The position numbers and the translations under genes were made by a program. A stretch of DNA of 64,000 nt from Oscillospiraceae bacterium. GTDB lineage: Bacteria; Bacillota; Clostridia; Oscillospirales; CAG-272. The stretch spans positions 558,001-622,000 of the forward strand of contig CP091718.1 in NCBI GenBank assembly GCA_022009675.1, written 5' to 3'. Within the stretch, counting starts at the first letter, position 1; every line of letters begins with the position of its first letter. The notes under the pieces are model-generated. The model saw nothing but the letters and a program-made list of their open reading frames with translations, had not been told where the DNA came from and did no database searches. Positions 19,424 through 30,280 of the stretch are shown piece by piece.

Positions 19424-21262
19424 GACCGCACACCTCCCAGTCTGTTGGCGCCGCATCCGGCGCATTTTTCGCGGCAGTTGGGCGTGGTGACGCCCTCAAA
19501 CGCCTTCGCCCGCTCGCGCTTGAGGAAGGCTTTGGTCACGCCGCAGTCAATGACATCCCACGGCAACACCTCGTCCAGCCCGAAGCGGCGGTTGGCGTAA
19601 AAGGCGGGGTCTATGCCGACGGCGGCAAAGACTTCCATCCATTTGTCGTAGTCAAAATACTCGCTCCACGCATCAAACCGGAAGCCCCGGCGGCACGCCT
19701 CATACAGGGCGGCGGACAGGCGGCGGTCGCCGCGCGCCAGCACCGCTTCAATGACGCAGGTGCGCGCATCGTGGTGATTGTACTTGACCTTGCGATCCCT
19801 GACGCAGGAGCCGACATACTCCTGCTTGCGCAGCATTTCCTCCAGCGTATCCTGCGGCTCCCACTGGAACGCGGTGAAGGGCTTGGGGATAAAGGGCGAC
19901 ACGCCGATCGTCACCTGCGGCTGGCGTCCGCGCGGGCGGTTGGGATTCTTATAGAACTCGCTGACCACCCGATGTGCCAGCTCCGGGATCTCGGCAAGAT
20001 CCTCATCCGTCTCGGTCGGGTGTCCCTGCATGAAGTACAGCTTGACCTGCGTCTTGCCCGCGTCAAACGCGACGTTGACCGCGCGCATCAAATCCTGCTC
20101 ATACAGATTCTTGTTGATGACATCCCGCAGGCGCTGACTGCCCGCCTCCGGCGCGAAGGTGATGGAGGATGCCCGGATGGAGGCAACCTTATCCATCAGC
20201 TCCTTGGTGAAGGAGTCGGCGCGCAGGGACGGCAGGGACAGGCTGACCATATTGGGGTTCGTCCAGGCAAGCAGCTTGTCGGTCAGCTCGTCAATGCGGG
20301 TGTAATCGCTGATGGACAGCGAGGACAGCGACAGCTCCTCATAGCCCGATGTATCAAAAATGGCGCGCGCCTGACAGTTGATGACGTCCGGCGTTTTTTT
20401 CGCGCACCGGGCGATAGGTCATGCCTGCCTGGCAGAAGCGGCAGCCGCGGATACACCCGCGCCCCACCTCCACCGTGATGCGATCCTGCACCGTTTCAAT
20501 GTAGGGCATGACCACCTGCTCCGGGTACAGCCCTTTGTCCAGGTCGGTCACGATGCGCTTGGTCACAACAGCCGGTACATCCGGGTAGCGGGGCGTGTAG
20601 GCACGGACGGTGCCGTCCTCATTGTAGGTCACGTCATACAGCGACGGCACGTACACGCCGGGAATCGTGGCGGCGGCGCGGTGCAGGAACGCCGCGCGCG
20701 TGTAGCTGCCTTCGTCCCGCATGGCGATATACAGCTCCACGATCTCCGGAAGCATTTCCTCGCCCTCACCGATGTTGAACAGGTCGAAGAAGTCCGCGAC
20801 CGGCTCCGGGTTATAGGAGCAGGGACCGCCGCCGATCACCAGCGGGTCATGCTCACCGCGCTCGCGCGCCCAGATCGGGACGCGTCCCAGCTCCAGCATA
20901 TTCAGCACGTTGGTGTAGCTCATCTCATACTGCAGGGTAAAGCCGATGAAGTCGAACACCGACAGCGGATCGCCGCTTTCCACCGCCGTCAGCGGCAGAT
21001 CGTACTCCTTCATCTTTTCCTGCATATCCACCCACGGGTCATAGACACGCTCGCACCAGATGCGCTCGTGCAGGTTCAGGCAGTGGTACAGGATGCGGAC
21101 GCCGAGATTGGACATACCGATCTCGTAGGTGTCGGGGAAGCAGAAGGCAAACCGCGCACTGACCGCCGCCCTGTCCTTGATGACCTGCCCGTACTCACCC
21201 CCGGCGTAGCGTCCGGGTTTCTGTACCGAGGTCAGGATCATGCGTTTTTCGTTCTGATTCAT
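19402..21262 (-). CDS. TIGR03960-family B12-binding radical SAM protein (frameshifted)
   Basis: About 619 residues after correction. Residues 1-240 resemble a B12-binding-like domain (FCFPDTYEIGMSNLG, VIGGGPCSYNPEP). The radical SAM core follows, with the cluster-binding motif CIRGCRFC near residue 260, and the C-terminus carries CREKCAGCGANRLGG, possibly a second metal site. An A7/T7 run at 20394-20400 must lose one base to join VREK to TPDVINCQAR. Start ATG 21262 has GGAGGTTTCC upstream. Its partner DUF2344 overlaps at the 3' end, so the two are certainly co-transcribed. The substrate is unknown. Confidence 0.9.
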
Positions 21263-21280
21263 GGAAAAGGGGAAACCTCC

Positions 21281-24128
21281 TTATGTATCGTTACGGGCGG
21301 GCGCCGCTTTACCGCCGTGCGTGCCCCTTTTTCCGGGCGCCGCGCGCCGGACGCACAGCAGTGCCGGCAGGCAGGAGAGCCCGGCAGTCACGGTATACCA
21401 AAGACAGCAGAGCAGCGGCAGAGCGTCCGCGGGAAGCCCGATGGCAGGTGAGGCGACCGTCAGTCCGCCTGCCGCAATCACCCACAGCCAGCCAAGCAGA
21501 ACACCCAGCCGGTTGGCGGTACGGATACGGCAGCAGGCAAAGTAGCCGCGCAGGATATCCAGCCCGTCCCGCACCGACACGATGCCGCCGGAACGGGGAG
21601 CATACAGGTGGCTGTACCGCCGGGGACGGAACAGCCCGACGTGCAGATCCTCCCCCTCCTCCGTAAACAGCGGGGAGGACTCCGCCAACGGATCGTAGGA
21701 CAGCACCGACACGCGACAGCCCAGCGCCTGCAGGCGCTCCGTCATCTGCCGGAACAGCGGCTCAATGTGCAGACCGCAGGCGCACGCCAACCGGAAGCGG
21801 CGGTCGAACGCCAGATACAGTACCTGTGCATCGGGAGTCTTCCGGTAGGACGACTCCGCCTCGCGGGGGGGCAGGCGGACGCCGAGCGGCGCCAGTGCCT
21901 CATAGGAGCCGAGCATAACCTCGACCGTACCGCCCGACCTCGTATCGGTCATGTACAGGCGGAGAAAGTCCGTACCTCTCTCTGTCGGCTCAAGGCGCAG
22001 GGCGTCCAGCTCCTCGCGGGGAGGCGGGGTGCCGAAGCCAGCCAGCGGGCAATCCAAAAGTGCAAACAGCCTGTGCGCCATAGCCAGCCACTCGTCCGCG
22101 CGGCTGTCATCCCGCACGGTAATCTCGTTCGGCAGAATCGGGGACAGGGCAAACCCATCCGGCAGGATCATGTGGGTATGTGCCGGACGCTTTGCTGCCC
22201 GCCGTCCGGCAAGCCCCACAGGGGCATACCGCTCCGGCGTTGCCTCCCCGAGCAGAGCACAGCCCTCCCGGCTCAGCGCACGGTTCCCGATCGCAAACGG
22301 CAGGATAACCGACAGCAGGAAGGCACCGGGCAGGCAGGCAAGGTACGCCGCCGTACAGCGCGGCAGGGCATCGTGAAGCAGGGAGCCGCCCAACAGCATG
22401 GAGGTGCCGGCGGCGGCGATTGCCATCAGCATAGCGGCGGGCATAAGGTAGTTCAAATGGGACAGACTGCCGCTGTACCGGTTGGCAAGCGCGAAGAAGT
22501 TGGGAACGCCGGCGGTGCGGCAGAGCCGCAAGGTCAGCAGGGTATCCCGGCGGGCATCGGTCTGCCCGACGGTATCGGCAAGCCCGAGGTCGTCCGTTCG
22601 GTCGCTCTGCCGCATACCCGGTGCCGACAGCAGCGTGATGACAGTCCGGGCACGCCCGGAGGACACGATGCGGAAGCTGCGCCATTCGGCAAGCAGAGCA
22701 AGCAGATCGCAGACGCAGGTCAGCATCAGCAGGAACAGCGCCGCCCCGCAGTACAAGGGCACCGGCGCGCCGTCCCCGACCGCCGCCAGCGAAAGCAGTG
22801 CGTGCAATGCCGCCGCACACAGCGCCATGCCAGGAATGGCATAGCGCACCGGTTCAAAGTCCCACAGACTGCGCAGTCCGAGCCCCAGCCGATGCAGACT
22901 CGGCAGGGCGAACAGGAGCAGAAGGGCAATGCCCAACAGCGGGTACGCATAGCCCGCCGTGAATGCGGCAACGCCGGACAGGCTCCAGCGCGGCAGGGTG
23001 TCGTACAGGATTCCGCACAGGAAGCCCGTCCCGGCAAACGCCAGCCGGATCAGTGCCATCAGCCGGGCGGAACGGTAGCGGTGCGCTACCTCGTCCGTCA
23101 TGGCGGAGCCGGCATATTCCCTGCCCCGGTATGCAGCCGGGACGGCATTCCGTGTGCCGACGCGCTCCCGCCCCAGCCTGTCGCGCAGGGCGGCATCGGC
23201 ACGGGCAGAGCCGTTCGGCGTGCGGCGCAGTTCGTTCTCGTAGCCGAGATCCATGTACAGCTCGGTATCGCTCCTTGCCCGACTGTCCGCCGTGCGGGCG
23301 GCATTCTGCGGCTTGCGCGGCGGTTCGGACTGCCGGACGGTGTACCGCCGGCGACGCACATCCGGGCGCGGTGCCTCCCGGCGCATACCGGCGGGGATTT
23401 CCGCGATCTCCGGATCATCCGGCAGGCGCCCGTCCCCCGACCGGTTCCGCGCGGCATCCAGTCCGATCTGGAGCGGATCCTGCGGGGAGCGGGGCGTTTG
23501 GGGGCGCGGGAGGCGGGGGCGGATGCCGCCGGCTGTTCCGGTGCGGGTGATGCCTGCGGTTGCGGGATCTGCGCCTCCGGTTCCGGCGACGGGTCGTCGG
23601 CGGGCAACGAGTTCCGCCGCCGGAGCCTCCGCCTCCGGGGGCAACCGGGCTGTCCCAGACAGCGCGTATCCGGCGGCAGACATCCGGATCCAGCCCCTGG
23701 AGGAATGCGCCCGAATCCAGCAGTTCCGCCACGGGCACACCGTTCAGTTCATCATCCGGCGCGGTGGGCGCCGGAGTCGGTTCCGGTTCCGGTTCGGCGG
23801 GTGGCTCCGGCTCGGTGGGCGGCTCCGGCTCGGCGGGCGGCTCCGGCTCGGCGGGCGGCTCCGGCTCGGCGGGCGGCTCCGGCTCGGCGGGCGGTTCCGG
23901 TTCGGCGGGCGCGGGTGCGGGCTCCGGCTTCTGCCCGCGGGGGCGGCGGTCGCCGTCGGTCCGGTCTGCAACCGGGAAAGCTGCTCCCCGCAGGAGGGAA
24001 TCCAACTCGTCCTGCGCGTCATCCGGCTCCCGGGCGGCGGCTGGCGGCTCGTCCTGCCGCTCCATCTGCTGCTTCAGCCGCTGTGCCCAGTCGGTTTCCG
24101 GGGTCTGTCTGAGATCGGTATCCGGCAC
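21281..24128 (-). CDS. Large multi-pass membrane protein with a Pro/Glu repeat region, function unknown
   Basis: About 948 residues after correcting a C5 run near 23632-23636. I do not recognise a named family. The N-terminal 260 residues are cytoplasmic-looking, low complexity and highly charged, including repeated EPPAEP units. A first bundle of hydrophobic segments follows (GFLCGILYDTLPRWSLSG onward, about eight segments), then a soluble region of about 250 residues (near NEITVRDDSRADEWLAM to VLSYDPLAESSPLF), then a final pair or trio of membrane segments. The order of a membrane bundle, a soluble loop and C-terminal helices faintly recalls P-type ATPases, but no DKTG motif is present. GTG start at 24128 with AAGGAGGG. 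It lies 19 bases upstream of the radical SAM gene. Confidence 0.7.
23803..23910 (-). repeat. 18-bp tandem repeat encoding EPPAEP
   Basis: Six nearly identical 18-base units (plus-strand form GGCTCCGGCTCGGCGGGC) inside the large membrane protein gene, encoding a stiff Pro/Glu spacer on the cytoplasmic side. The first unit differs (GGTGGGC) and the last has third-position changes. Confidence 0.88.
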
Positions 24129-24184
24129 GGTGTATCCCTCCTTTTTTTCCGTGTGCCGACGGGAGCGGCGCTCCCCGTCTGTCT

Positions 24185-25407
24185 GTTACTTTCCGGGGGT
24201 TCCCTTACTGTGCTGCTGGCGTGCCGCCTCGCACAGTACAACGGCGGCGGCGGTGGACACGTTGAACGAGTTCACCTTTGCCGGACATGGGGATGGAAAT
24301 CACCCCGTCGCGCGCCTGTCTTACCACGCGGGACACGCCGTCCCCCTCACTGCCGAACACCAGTGCGCAGGGTCCGGTCAGGTCTGTTTCGTAATGCGGC
24401 TTTCCGCCTGCCTCGGCGGCGTAGCACCAGATGCCCGCCTGCCGGAGCGCCTTGACTGTCGCGGCGATGTTGGACACCTTGGCAACCGCCAGGTGCTCCA
24501 TGGCGCCGGCGGAGGATTTGGCAACCAGCGCAGTCAGTCCCACCGCGCGGCGGCGGGGGATAATCAGTCCATGGGCGCCCACGCCCTCGGCGCAACGGAT
24601 CAGCGCACCCAGATTATAGGGGTCGGTGATGCCGTCCGCGATGACGATCAGCGGCGACTCGCCCCGCTCCTTTGCCAGTGCCAGAATATCCTCAACCGAG
24701 CAGTAATCCTTCTGCGCGACCATGGCAATGACGCCCTGATGCGGCACAAAGCCTGCCATCTCGTCCAGCTTGGCTTTGTCTACCTCCACGACCGGGATGC
24801 CCTGCTCGATCGCCTCGGCAACCAGCATGACAATGGAGCCTTCCCGCTCGCCGCGATGCACCAGCAGCTTGTCCACGGTGCGTCCGGAGCGAAGCAGTTC
24901 CCGCACGGCACTGCGCCCGATGACCAATCCGGCGGTCGGATCGTAGTCCTCGCCGTCGGCTTCCGCCTCGTCGGCTGCGGCGGCTTCCGCCGTTTCCTGC
25001 GACTTGACAGAGGTATCGCGCGGCGGGATTCTGTCATACTCCTTCTTCCTGTCCTGGCGCGGCTTCCGATCCCAGCCAGCGTTGCCCTTTGCGGCATAGG
25101 GTTTCCGGTCTGCGTTATCCCGGTTCCCGCGGTACGGCTTCCTGTCCTCGTTCGCTTTGCCGCCGTAGTACGGCTTTCTGCCCTCGTTCGTTTTGTTGCC
25201 GTAGTACGGCTTTCTGTCCTCGCTCGCTTTATTGCCGTAGTACGGCTTTTTATCCGCTCCGTCCCGGTTTCCGCGGGAGGGCTTGCGGTCCGTGCCGCCG
25301 GGGTTCCGGTCTGCACCGCCGAAGTTCCGGTCAGCGGGGTACTTCTTCACGCCGCCGCGTGTACCTGCGGGGCGCCCCTTGCCCCTGTTACTGTCGTTAT
25401 ATGCCAT
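24185..25407 (-). CDS. rlmB: RlmB-like 23S rRNA (guanosine-2'-O)-methyltransferase with repetitive basic leader
   Basis: SPOUT-class 2'-O-methyltransferase expected to modify G2251 of 23S rRNA. Residues about 165-235 form the substrate-binding domain (GLVIGRSAVRELLRSGR). The SPOUT knot shows DGITDPYNLGALIRCAEG, HGLIIPRRRAVGL, VFGSEGDGVSR and SIPMSGKVNSFNVSTAAAV. The last motif appears only after removing one extra base near 24273; the corrected protein ends QQHSKGTPGK at 24185. The first 130 residues are disordered, rich in R/K/D/G/Y, with 12-residue repeats. Start ATG 25407 with AGGAG. Long basic leaders occur in other clostridial RlmB proteins, but the tandem structure is notable here. Confidence 0.9.
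25123..25283 (-). repeat. 36-bp degenerate tandem repeat in the RlmB leader
   Basis: About four to five units of 36 bases encode (N/S)E(D/G)RKPYYGNK-type blocks. Charge and tyrosine positions are kept while codons vary, so selection probably maintains the protein pattern. Confidence 0.8.
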
Positions 25408-25442
25408 CTGTATATCTCCTATCCTGTAAGGCAATGTGTTTC

Positions 25443-25458
25443 TGCCGGATATCCGGCA
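25443..25458. promoter_or_regulatory. Perfect 16-bp palindrome in the rlmB leader
   Basis: TGCCGGATATCCGGCA lies about 13 bases downstream of the rlmB -10 box and 36 bases before the start codon. It could be an operator or a short RNA hairpin. No second copy was noticed in the window. Confidence 0.55.
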
Positions 25459-25470
25459 CCACGTGCGTTT

Positions 25471-25499
25471 ATTATATCATACTTTTTCCCTTTTGTACA
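25471..25499 (-). promoter_or_regulatory. Probable promoter of rlmB
   Basis: Minus strand TGTACA (25499-25494, four of six consensus bases), 17-base spacer, TATAAT (25476-25471). Confidence 0.7.
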
Positions 25500-25790
25500 G
25501 GGCTTTCCCGGAATTTATCGCGGGGACAGCGGTTACTTCTGCGGTCTTTCATGCATTACCCGGCAAGGCAGGAGCAATCCGCCGCAAAAAACGGAGCCGG
25601 CACCCAGCGCCGACTCCGGTCAATAAAAGAACCGCTGATCTATGCGGCGGCACAGCTTCGGCACCACCGCAATACATCAGCGTTTCCCCAAAAATCGAGA
25701 AAAGTTCCCGGGGTTTTGGGGGCTTTCAGAAAGCCCCCAACGTATCCCGCCTTCCCTGCCTTGCCGCCGGCGTATCCGCCACCGGGCATC
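25500..25790. repeat. Intergenic gap with one hairpin-repeat copy
   Basis: No gene seen. The stretch ATCGAGAAAAGTTCCCGGGG (25694-25713) followed by the hairpin GGGGGCTTT/AAAGCCCCC at 25718-25738 is a member of the dispersed AAAAGTTC-hairpin family. It lies just downstream of the V-ATPase operon end and may serve as its terminator. Confidence 0.7.
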
Positions 25791-26462
25791 TCAGGGCTGT
25801 TCCCTGTCCGGGTGAGCAGCCTGCAGCTGCGCCTGCAGCATCATGTCCTTGACCTTCATCAGGCGGGTGGTGTTGCCGCGCTCGTTTTCGTCCAGCTTCA
25901 TGCGGATCGCTTTGATGGTCTCCAGGTAACGCGGCATCATGATATACTCCAGCGCATTGACGCGGCGGCGGGTCCGTTCGATTTCCTCCGCCAGCATCTG
26001 GGCAGTCTTTTCCAGCTCGGCAAGCCGAACCAGATCCTCCAGGATCCCGTTCAGCGCGGCAAGAGAAGCATCCAGCTCACCGGACGTGAACGCCATGCCA
26101 TAGTTGTAGCTGTCAGCGCCGCCGGTACCCAGCATATCCAGCGAAAAGCAGGGAACCGTCACGCTCATGACGTTCTTATAAGTTACGTCCAGCCTGCCCT
26201 CCTTTTTGGGAAGGATGAGCGCTTCCTTGAGCATCAGGGGACTGGCGGTGGCGCTTGCAATGCCGAAGCTGCCCTGAAACTGCGCCAGTGCCGCCTCAAC
26301 GCGCTCACGCAGGACCTTGTCCTCCCGGACGACCTCCAGGAACTTCTTCATCAGCTCGTCCCGCTTGTCCTTGAGCAGCTTGTGACCCCGGCGCGCCGTG
26401 GTATAGCGCGCCTGGATCTTCTTCAGCTCCATGCGGGTGGGGTTCACTTGCAGTTGTGCCAT
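25791..26462 (-). CDS. atpD: V-type ATP synthase subunit D
   Basis: Central-stalk rotor subunit linking the A3B3 head to the K ring. The 223-residue protein has the family start VNPTRMELKKIQARYTTARRGHKLLKDKRDELMKKF and the closing coiled coil EEIERTRRRVNALEYIMMPR. Two long helices flank a short beta region, as expected. The frame is intact. ATG 26462 has GGAAGGAAG upstream. It is the last gene of the operon and is separated from subunit B by a large lipoprotein gene, an unusual arrangement. Confidence 0.95.
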   Translation of the reverse strand: MAQLQVNPTRMELKKIQARYTTARRGHKLLKDKRDELMKKFLEVVREDKVLRERVEAALAQFQGSFGIASATASPLMLKEALILPKKEGRLDVTYKNVMSVTVPCFSLDMLGTGGADSYNYGMAFTSGELDASLAALNGILEDLVRLAELEKTAQMLAEEIERTRRRVNALEYIMMPRYLETIKAIRMKLDENERGNTTRLMKVKDMMLQAQLQAAHPDREQP

Positions 26463-26483
26463 GGCGTGGCTTCCTTCCTTACA

Positions 26484-28836
26484 TCACTTGACCAGATTGA
26501 TGGACTGCAGGTACATGACGTCCCCCACGGAGCACTGGTCGAAGAAATCAAACCGGATAGCGTAGATATTGTCGTGCCAGTACGCCTGTCCGCGGAGCTC
26601 CAGCCGGATGGTGTGGAATTCGCCGTCCGCCCGGATCCAGCGCTTGAGCGAATTCGCCTCGCTGAGCGTACTGCCGTCCCGACACATGATGAACACCTGC
26701 ATCTGCTGTGCCGCAGCGGACACGTTCGCCGGAACCATGTAGGTAATCTCAATGGCGCTGTACACGTCGGTTTCCAGGACAGTATCGGACTGGAAATAAG
26801 ACAGCTGGATAAACGGATCGTTGCCGGTCACGGACAGGCACGCGCCCTGGCCTGTCACGGAAACCTCGGCGCTGTTGGTGCCCGTGATCGCTTCCTGCGT
26901 GCGCTTCTGCGTGAAGTCAAGCTTGGTGTAATCTATCGTTTCGCCCGGATCGACCTTCACGTGCGTGTAATACCCGGCGCTCGGATCGTCCGTCACGACC
27001 ACGTGCGTCACGAATGCCATGTCATTCCATGCGACCACGACATCGGTTTCGCCGACCTTGCGTGCGGCGATGACACCGTAAGCATCCACGGAGATCACAT
27101 CGGTGTCATAGCCCCTCGAAGGTCAGCTTGAAGTTCTCCTGCTTATCCACGTACAGCTCGGTGAAGGTGCCGTTGTCCCACCTGATCTGTCCGCGGATCT
27201 GCGGATGGTACACAGCCCGCTCGCCGAAGTAAATGGTGTAGCCGTCGCGAACCGGCACGAACTCTGTTGCCACGGAGCCGTCGCCGCCTGCCGTCTCCCG
27301 GATCCGGATCCAGAATACACTCTTCAGCCCGTCCTCGGAGGTAACGGTGACGGCAGTCTCGCCGACACCCACGATGATTGCCTTGCCGTTCTCAAAACGG
27401 ACGACACTCGTGTCATACTCCGAATACGTAAGCTCCTTGCGGTAGCGATCCCGCTCAAAGTAGGTATCATATGCATACACCAGCGGTCTGAACTCTCCCT
27501 TGGACAGCTCGTACTCGTAGATGTCCTGCTCGGTGCGGATCATGGCGGTATGGCGCTGCCGCTTGGGAATCAGCTGCGCACGCAGGCGCGGGTCGGGAAT
27601 GTTCGCCTTGGCGCGCTCGGCGGCAAGGTCGTTCCCGGTGGACAGCGCCAGCGTCACGGGCTGGATACGGGTGTTCCACACACCCCAGCCGTCGCCGTAG
27701 GCGTAAATCACGCGCAGCTTATCCGCGTCCTCGGAAAGGCGGATGTGTCCGTTCGGGCGGCTGGAAAGCCCTGCGTTGTGCAGGAACTGGTAGGTTCCCT
27801 CCTTGACGCAGTCCGCCAGGGTAAAGTTCAAGCCGTCATCGGACGTGTAAACAGCCAGATAGCTTGCGGTACTCATGCGGCTGGCGGTGCAGACACCGAC
27901 GAATTTGCCCCACTCCTCCACATACTTGATGTCCAGCGAGTCATTGCTGCCCTTGGCGCACGCTCTGCCGTGGAACTGCAGCGTCGCAGGCCAGTTTTCG
28001 TTGGTAGCGTCCGCCGTGGCGACCATCGTGGAGCCGCCGGAGGTGTAGTACATATACAGCTTGCCGTTCAGCTCAATAAAGCTCGGCTCGCCGATGCCCC
28101 ATTCCTGCCACGACTCATCATAGTACACGATGGGCTGGCACTCGGGACCGCCCCAGCCGTTCCCGTTCCACTTTTCAAAGGGACCGTCCGGCGTTCTGGA
28201 GCGCGCAACGAATACGTTATTACAGAAGCCGGTGGAGTTGAGGGTGGAGGTGTAGCCGAGGTAGTAGTAGCCGTTGAAGTACACCACGCCGGGGTCACAG
28301 TTGGAGAAGTGATCCATGGAGTTCTGCGTGGGAGTCAGCACGACCTTTTCGTTCTCCCATGTCGTGCCGCCGTCAGGCGAATGGCGGTAGGAAATCCAGT
28401 CCCACTCGCCGGAGATGGTGCCGACGCAGGCAAAGTAGGCGTCGATACTGCCATCCGGATTGTACAGGTAGGTACAGCCGTAGCGGTACCCCCACTCCTT
28501 GCCCTCTGTCAGCAGGTAAATATCGTAGCCGTCACCTGCGATCGACATATCCGGCACCAGCGAGGTGTCCGGCTCCACCAGCTCAATCTTGGTGGACTCA
28601 AAATAATCCATCGTGGCGGTTTCCGTTGCGGTTTCCGTGGCGGTTGCTGTCTCTGCCCCGTTCCCGGTGTCCGTTTCGGTAGTTGTCTCGGTATCTGTTT
28701 CGGTTGCGGGGACGGTTGCCGTTTCGGTTGCGGTATCGGTATCCGTTTCGGTCTGTCCGTTGCCGGTACAGCCTGCCAGCAGGCACAGCGCCAGCACAAG
28801 GGCAAGCCCCATCAGGGTAAAGATGCGTTTCTTCAT
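26484..28836 (-). CDS. Secreted lipoprotein with a GH43-like beta-propeller and Ig-like domains, inside the V-ATPase operon
   Basis: About 783 residues. The signal peptide LALVLALCLLAGC is a lipobox. A Thr/Glu-rich linker of about 50 residues follows. Residues about 90-420 show blade-like repeats typical of five-bladed propellers of the GH43/GH32 type (SYRHSPDGGTTWENEKVVLTP, CDPGVVYFNGYYYLGYTS, GEPSFIELNGKLYMYYTSGG). Two BIG2-like modules follow (YDTSVVRFENGKAIIVGVGE; YDTDVISVDAYGVIAARKVGE), then a C-terminal jelly-roll-like domain. I cannot assign catalytic residues with certainty. A G4 run near 27113-27116 must be G3 to join the C-terminus. It lies 50 bases after atpB and 21 bases before atpD, with its own AAGGAG site. 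Confidence 0.82.
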
Positions 28837-28886
28837 GGTAATTGTCTCCTTAGGTATTACACGTGCGGCTACGTGATGTTGTCAGG

Positions 28887-30261
28887 TCAGTTCTGCTTCG
28901 GCCAGTATTTCTCCACCAGCTCGGGCTTGATACGCTTCATTTCGGAGCGCGGCAGGATGGAAAGTAGCTTCCATCCGAGATCCAGCGTCTGCTCAATGGA
29001 GCGATCCTCGTTAAAGCCCTGATTGATATACTGCTCCTCAAAGGCGTCGGCAAATTTGGCATACAGGCGATCCATCGGCGTCAGTGCCGCCTCGCCCAGC
29101 ACCACCATCAGCTCCTTTGCCTCCTTGCCGCGGGCATAGGAGGAGAACAGCTGGTTCATGGTTCCGGCGTGATCCTCCCGCGTCTTGCCCTCGCCGATAC
29201 CCTTATCTTTAAGTCGGGACAGGGACGGCAGAACGTCCACGGGCGGCAGATAACCCTTGCGGTACATCTCGCGGGAAAGAATGATCTGTCCCTCGGTGAT
29301 GTACCCGGTCAGGTCGGGGATGGGGTGAGTCTTGTCATCCTCCGGCATAGTCAGGATGGGAATCATGGTGATGGAGCCGGTACTGCCCATCTTGCGCCCG
29401 GCGCGCTCGTACATCGTGGCAAGGTCGGTATAAAGATAGCCGGGATACCCGCGCCGCCCGGGAACCTCTTGCGTGCCGCGGAAACCTCACGCAGCGCCTC
29501 TGCGTAGTTGGTGATGTCGGTCATAATGACCAACACGTGCATATTGCAGTCGAACGCCAGGTACTCGGCGGCAGTCAGCGCCATACGCGGCGTGGAGATA
29601 CGCTCAATGGCGGCGTCCGACGCCAGGTTGATAAACAGCACGGTGCGGTCGATGGCACCGGTGCGGCGGAAGTCGGAGATAAAGAAATCCGCTTCCTCAA
29701 AGGTAATGCCGATAGCGGCGAACACGACGGCAAAGCGGCTGTCGGAGCCGCGCACCTTTGCCTGCCTTGCAATCTGCGCCGCAAGATTGGCGTGCGGAAG
29801 CCCGGAGCCGGAGAAAATCGGCAGTTTCTGCCCGCGCACCAGCGTGTTCAGCCCGTCAATGGTGGAAATGCCGGTCTGAATAAACTCGGAGGGGTAGTAC
29901 CGCGCGGCGGGGTTGATGGCGTGCCGTTGATATCCAGCGACTTCTCCGGCAGGATGGAGGGACCGTTGTCGATGACCTCCCCCATGCCGTTGAACACGCG
30001 CCCCAGCATATGCTCGGACACCGGCAGCTCCACGCCGTGTCCGGTGAAACGCACCTTGGATTCCGCCAGGTTCAGCCCGGCGGCGGAGTCGAACAGCTGT
30101 ACCAGCACGTCGCGCCCGTTGACCTCCAGCACGCGGCACCGACGCACCTCGCCGTCCGGCAGTTCGATCTCGCCCAGTTCGTCGTACTTGACGCCCTCCA
30201 CCTGCTTGACCAGCATCAGAGGTCCGGCGACTTCCTCTATGGTTCTGTATTCCCGAATCAT
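28887..30261 (-). CDS. atpB: V-type ATP synthase subunit B (two frameshifts)
   Basis: Non-catalytic nucleotide-binding subunit of the A3B3 head, about 458 residues when corrected. The N-terminus MIREYRTIEEVAGPLMLVKQV, the middle PIFSGSGLPHANLAAQIARQ and DFRRTGAIDRTVLFINLASD, and the C-terminus ending LVEKYWPKQN are all canonical. Two single-base losses break it: near 29922 (NGTP to INPAARYYPSEF) and near 29468 ([22 protein letters not shown]). Protein conservation on both sides of each break argues for sequence errors. Start ATG 30261 with GAGGGAGAG. It follows atpA by 19 bases. Confidence 0.93.
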
Positions 30262-30280
30262 ACTGTTCTCTCCCTCTCAC

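Noticed and set aside
20394..20400. Programmed slippage at A7/T7 runs (also 3218-3224, 31766-31772, 5189-5195)
   Set aside because: A7 runs can be slippery, but similar shifts occur at many C, G and A5 runs without stimulatory structures, so sequence error is simpler. It remains testable with accurate reads.
21281..24128. Large membrane protein as a P-type ATPase
   Set aside because: The helix layout is reminiscent, but I found no DKTG phosphorylation motif and no TGD or hinge motifs.
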